Of a stretch of DNA of 16,062 bases, positions 14,928 through 16,062 are shown piece after piece; within the stretch, counting starts at the first letter, position 1; every line of letters starts with the position of its first letter. Under the pieces are notes generated by a model, which made no database searches, was not told the origin of the DNA, and was given only the letters and a program-made list of their open reading frames with translations. A program made the position numbers and the translations under genes. The stretch covers positions 1 through 16,062 of the forward strand of contig JAOAGB010000070.1 of NCBI GenBank assembly GCA_026415995.1, in the 5' to 3' direction. The stretch comes from Thermodesulfovibrio sp. GTDB lineage: Bacteria > Nitrospirota > Thermodesulfovibrionia > Thermodesulfovibrionales > Thermodesulfovibrionaceae.

Positions 14928-16007
14928 TTAAAATTCATACTGTCTTAAAACATTATAAAAACTATCCCTTTCTGTTGGTACCTTTCCTGTCTCACGGATT
15001 AGATGAATTATTTCTTTGGTGGTAATGCCTTTTTTAGAACGAGCACCTGCTGAATGGGCTATTTTCTCTTCAATAACTGTTCCCTCAAGACAATCAGCCC
15101 CGAAAAGAAGAGCAAGTTGAGCAAGTTTTTCTCCAAGCATTATCCAGTATGCCTTTATATGGGGAATGTTATCAAGCATAAGCCTTGAAACTGCAATAGT
15201 ACGAAGGTCTTCTATTCCCGATGGATAGGGTACTTTTATATCAGTATTTTCTGCTTGATAGCTTAGAGGAATGAAAGCAAGAAATCCGCCTGTTTGGTCT
15301 TGAAGGTGTCTAAGTCTAAGGAGATGGTCAACTCTATCCTCATAGGACTCCACATGACCATATAGCATTGTAGCATTTGTCCTTATTCCAATCCTATGAG
15401 CATTTTTTATAATTTCAAGCCATCTTTCACCTGAGATTTTTTCAGCACAGATTATATTACGCACACTGGATGCAAAAATCTCAGCTCCTCCACCAGGCAT
15501 TAGATCAAGCCCAGATTCCTTCAATTTAATTAAAACATCCTCAATATCCAACCCAGATTTTTTAGAAAAATAATCTATCTCTACAGCAGTAAAAGCCTTT
15601 ATTCCGATATTTGGAAACTTATATCTTATTGCCTTAATGATATCAAGATAGTATTCAAACTGCCATTCGGGATGAAGAGCAGATACAATATGAACTTCAC
15701 TAAGATAGCCAATATTCTGCCAAGCCTCTCTTAAACTCGCTAATATTTCCTCTAAGCTCATTTCATAGGAACCTTCCTCTCCCTTTGAACGGGAGAAGGC
15801 ACAGAAACGGCAACGATTTACACATATGTTTGTTGGATTTATATGCCTATTAATAATAAAATATACCCTGTTTGAATTTATTTTCCTTGATACGTAATCA
15901 GCAAGTTCTCCAATTGAGTGAATGTCATCATAGTGAAAAAGAAACAAAGCATCTTCCTTAGTAAGTCTCTGCCCTGTCAGGACTTTCTCTTTAATTTTTG
16001 AAAACAT
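14928..16007 (-). CDS. mqnE: Aminofutalosine synthase MqnE (radical SAM)
   Basis: A 359-residue radical SAM enzyme with the triad CVNRCRFC (Cys62, Cys66, Cys69). The block IVSALHPEWQFEYYLDII (107-124) followed by IKAFTAVEIDYFSK (136-149), then LMPGGGAEIF and FLAFIPLSYQAENTD, identifies MqnE. It joins the MqnA product to S-adenosylmethionine to make 6-amino-6-deoxyfutalosine. It is the first gene of the leftward series, followed 50 nt later by mqnC. The ATG at 16005-16007 has an in-frame stop two codons upstream, no Shine-Dalgarno sequence, and a TATAAT only 5 nt before it, so the message may be leaderless. Confidence 0.94.
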   Translation of the reverse strand: MFSKIKEKVLTGQRLTKEDALFLFHYDDIHSIGELADYVSRKINSNRVYFIINRHINPTNICVNRCRFCAFSRSKGEEGSYEMSLEEILASLREAWQNIGYLSEVHIVSALHPEWQFEYYLDIIKAIRYKFPNIGIKAFTAVEIDYFSKKSGLDIEDVLIKLKESGLDLMPGGGAEIFASSVRNIICAEKISGERWLEIIKNAHRIGIRTNATMLYGHVESYEDRVDHLLRLRHLQDQTGGFLAFIPLSYQAENTDIKVPYPSGIEDLRTIAVSRLMLDNIPHIKAYWIMLGEKLAQLALLFGADCLEGTVIEEKIAHSAGARSKKGITTKEIIHLIRETGKVPTERDSFYNVLRQYEF

Positions 16008-16012
16008 AATTT

Positions 16013-16018
16013 ATTATA
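16013..16018 (-). promoter_or_regulatory. Putative -10 element of the mqnE-led operon
   Basis: TATAAT on the minus strand ends 5 nt before the mqnE ATG, so transcription would begin at or beside the A of the start codon. No good -35 is seen at 17-18 nt, only AT-rich sequence. The 55 bases upstream to the window edge contain no gene. Confidence 0.45.
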
Positions 16019-16062
16019 GCCTTTTTAGAACATATCTTTATATAAAACTTAATTTTAGCAAT

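Overview
The window looks like chromosomal DNA of a low-GC, thermophilic, anaerobic bacterium. The proteins are rich in Lys, Glu and Ile. There is a group 3-type [NiFe] hydrogenase, a futalosine-pathway menaquinone route, Shine-Dalgarno starts and sigma-70-like promoters. The mix resembles Thermodesulfovibrio and relatives (Nitrospirota), but that placement is an inference from gene content, not from a database match.

Left side (1-2810): the 3' end of a [NiFe] hydrogenase large subunit converges on a leftward pair, lemA followed by a DUF2207 membrane protein with a glycine-rich tail. The two are translationally coupled. A compact divergent promoter region (about 2811-2907) separates lemA from a rightward two-component system. 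That system is a membrane histidine kinase whose sensor domain carries a CxxCH c-type heme motif, overlapping by 4 nt an NtrC-type, sigma-54-activating response regulator. A tRNA-Ser(UGA) gene lies tail to tail with the regulator, one base from its stop codon.

Middle (6289-8046): after a short AT-rich gap comes a phosphohexomutase (phosphoglucomutase/phosphomannomutase), which ends 2 nt from the end of the leftward cluster.

Right side (8049-16007): one long leftward gene series, probably a single operon in the order mqnE, mqnC, a small apparently frameshifted gene, a thioredoxin-reductase-like flavoprotein, a small HEAT-repeat protein, archease, rtcB, mqnA. Gaps are short (at most about 65 nt beyond the small damaged gene) and several genes overlap. 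MqnA, MqnE and MqnC are three steps of futalosine menaquinone synthesis. Archease and RtcB form the RNA-ligation pair. The rtcB gene contains a 481-residue intein with a LAGLIDADG homing endonuclease, inserted directly before the metal-binding cysteine of the ligase. The thioredoxin-reductase-like protein has an intact CAVC redox centre but lacks the usual NADPH-binding signatures.

The observations most worth a second look are the intein placement within a redox- and quinone-linked operon, the non-canonical thioredoxin reductase, the heme-containing sensor kinase, and the broken small gene between mqnC and the reductase. No CRISPR array, insertion sequence or rRNA was seen. No stretch of more than 300 bases lacks a gene.
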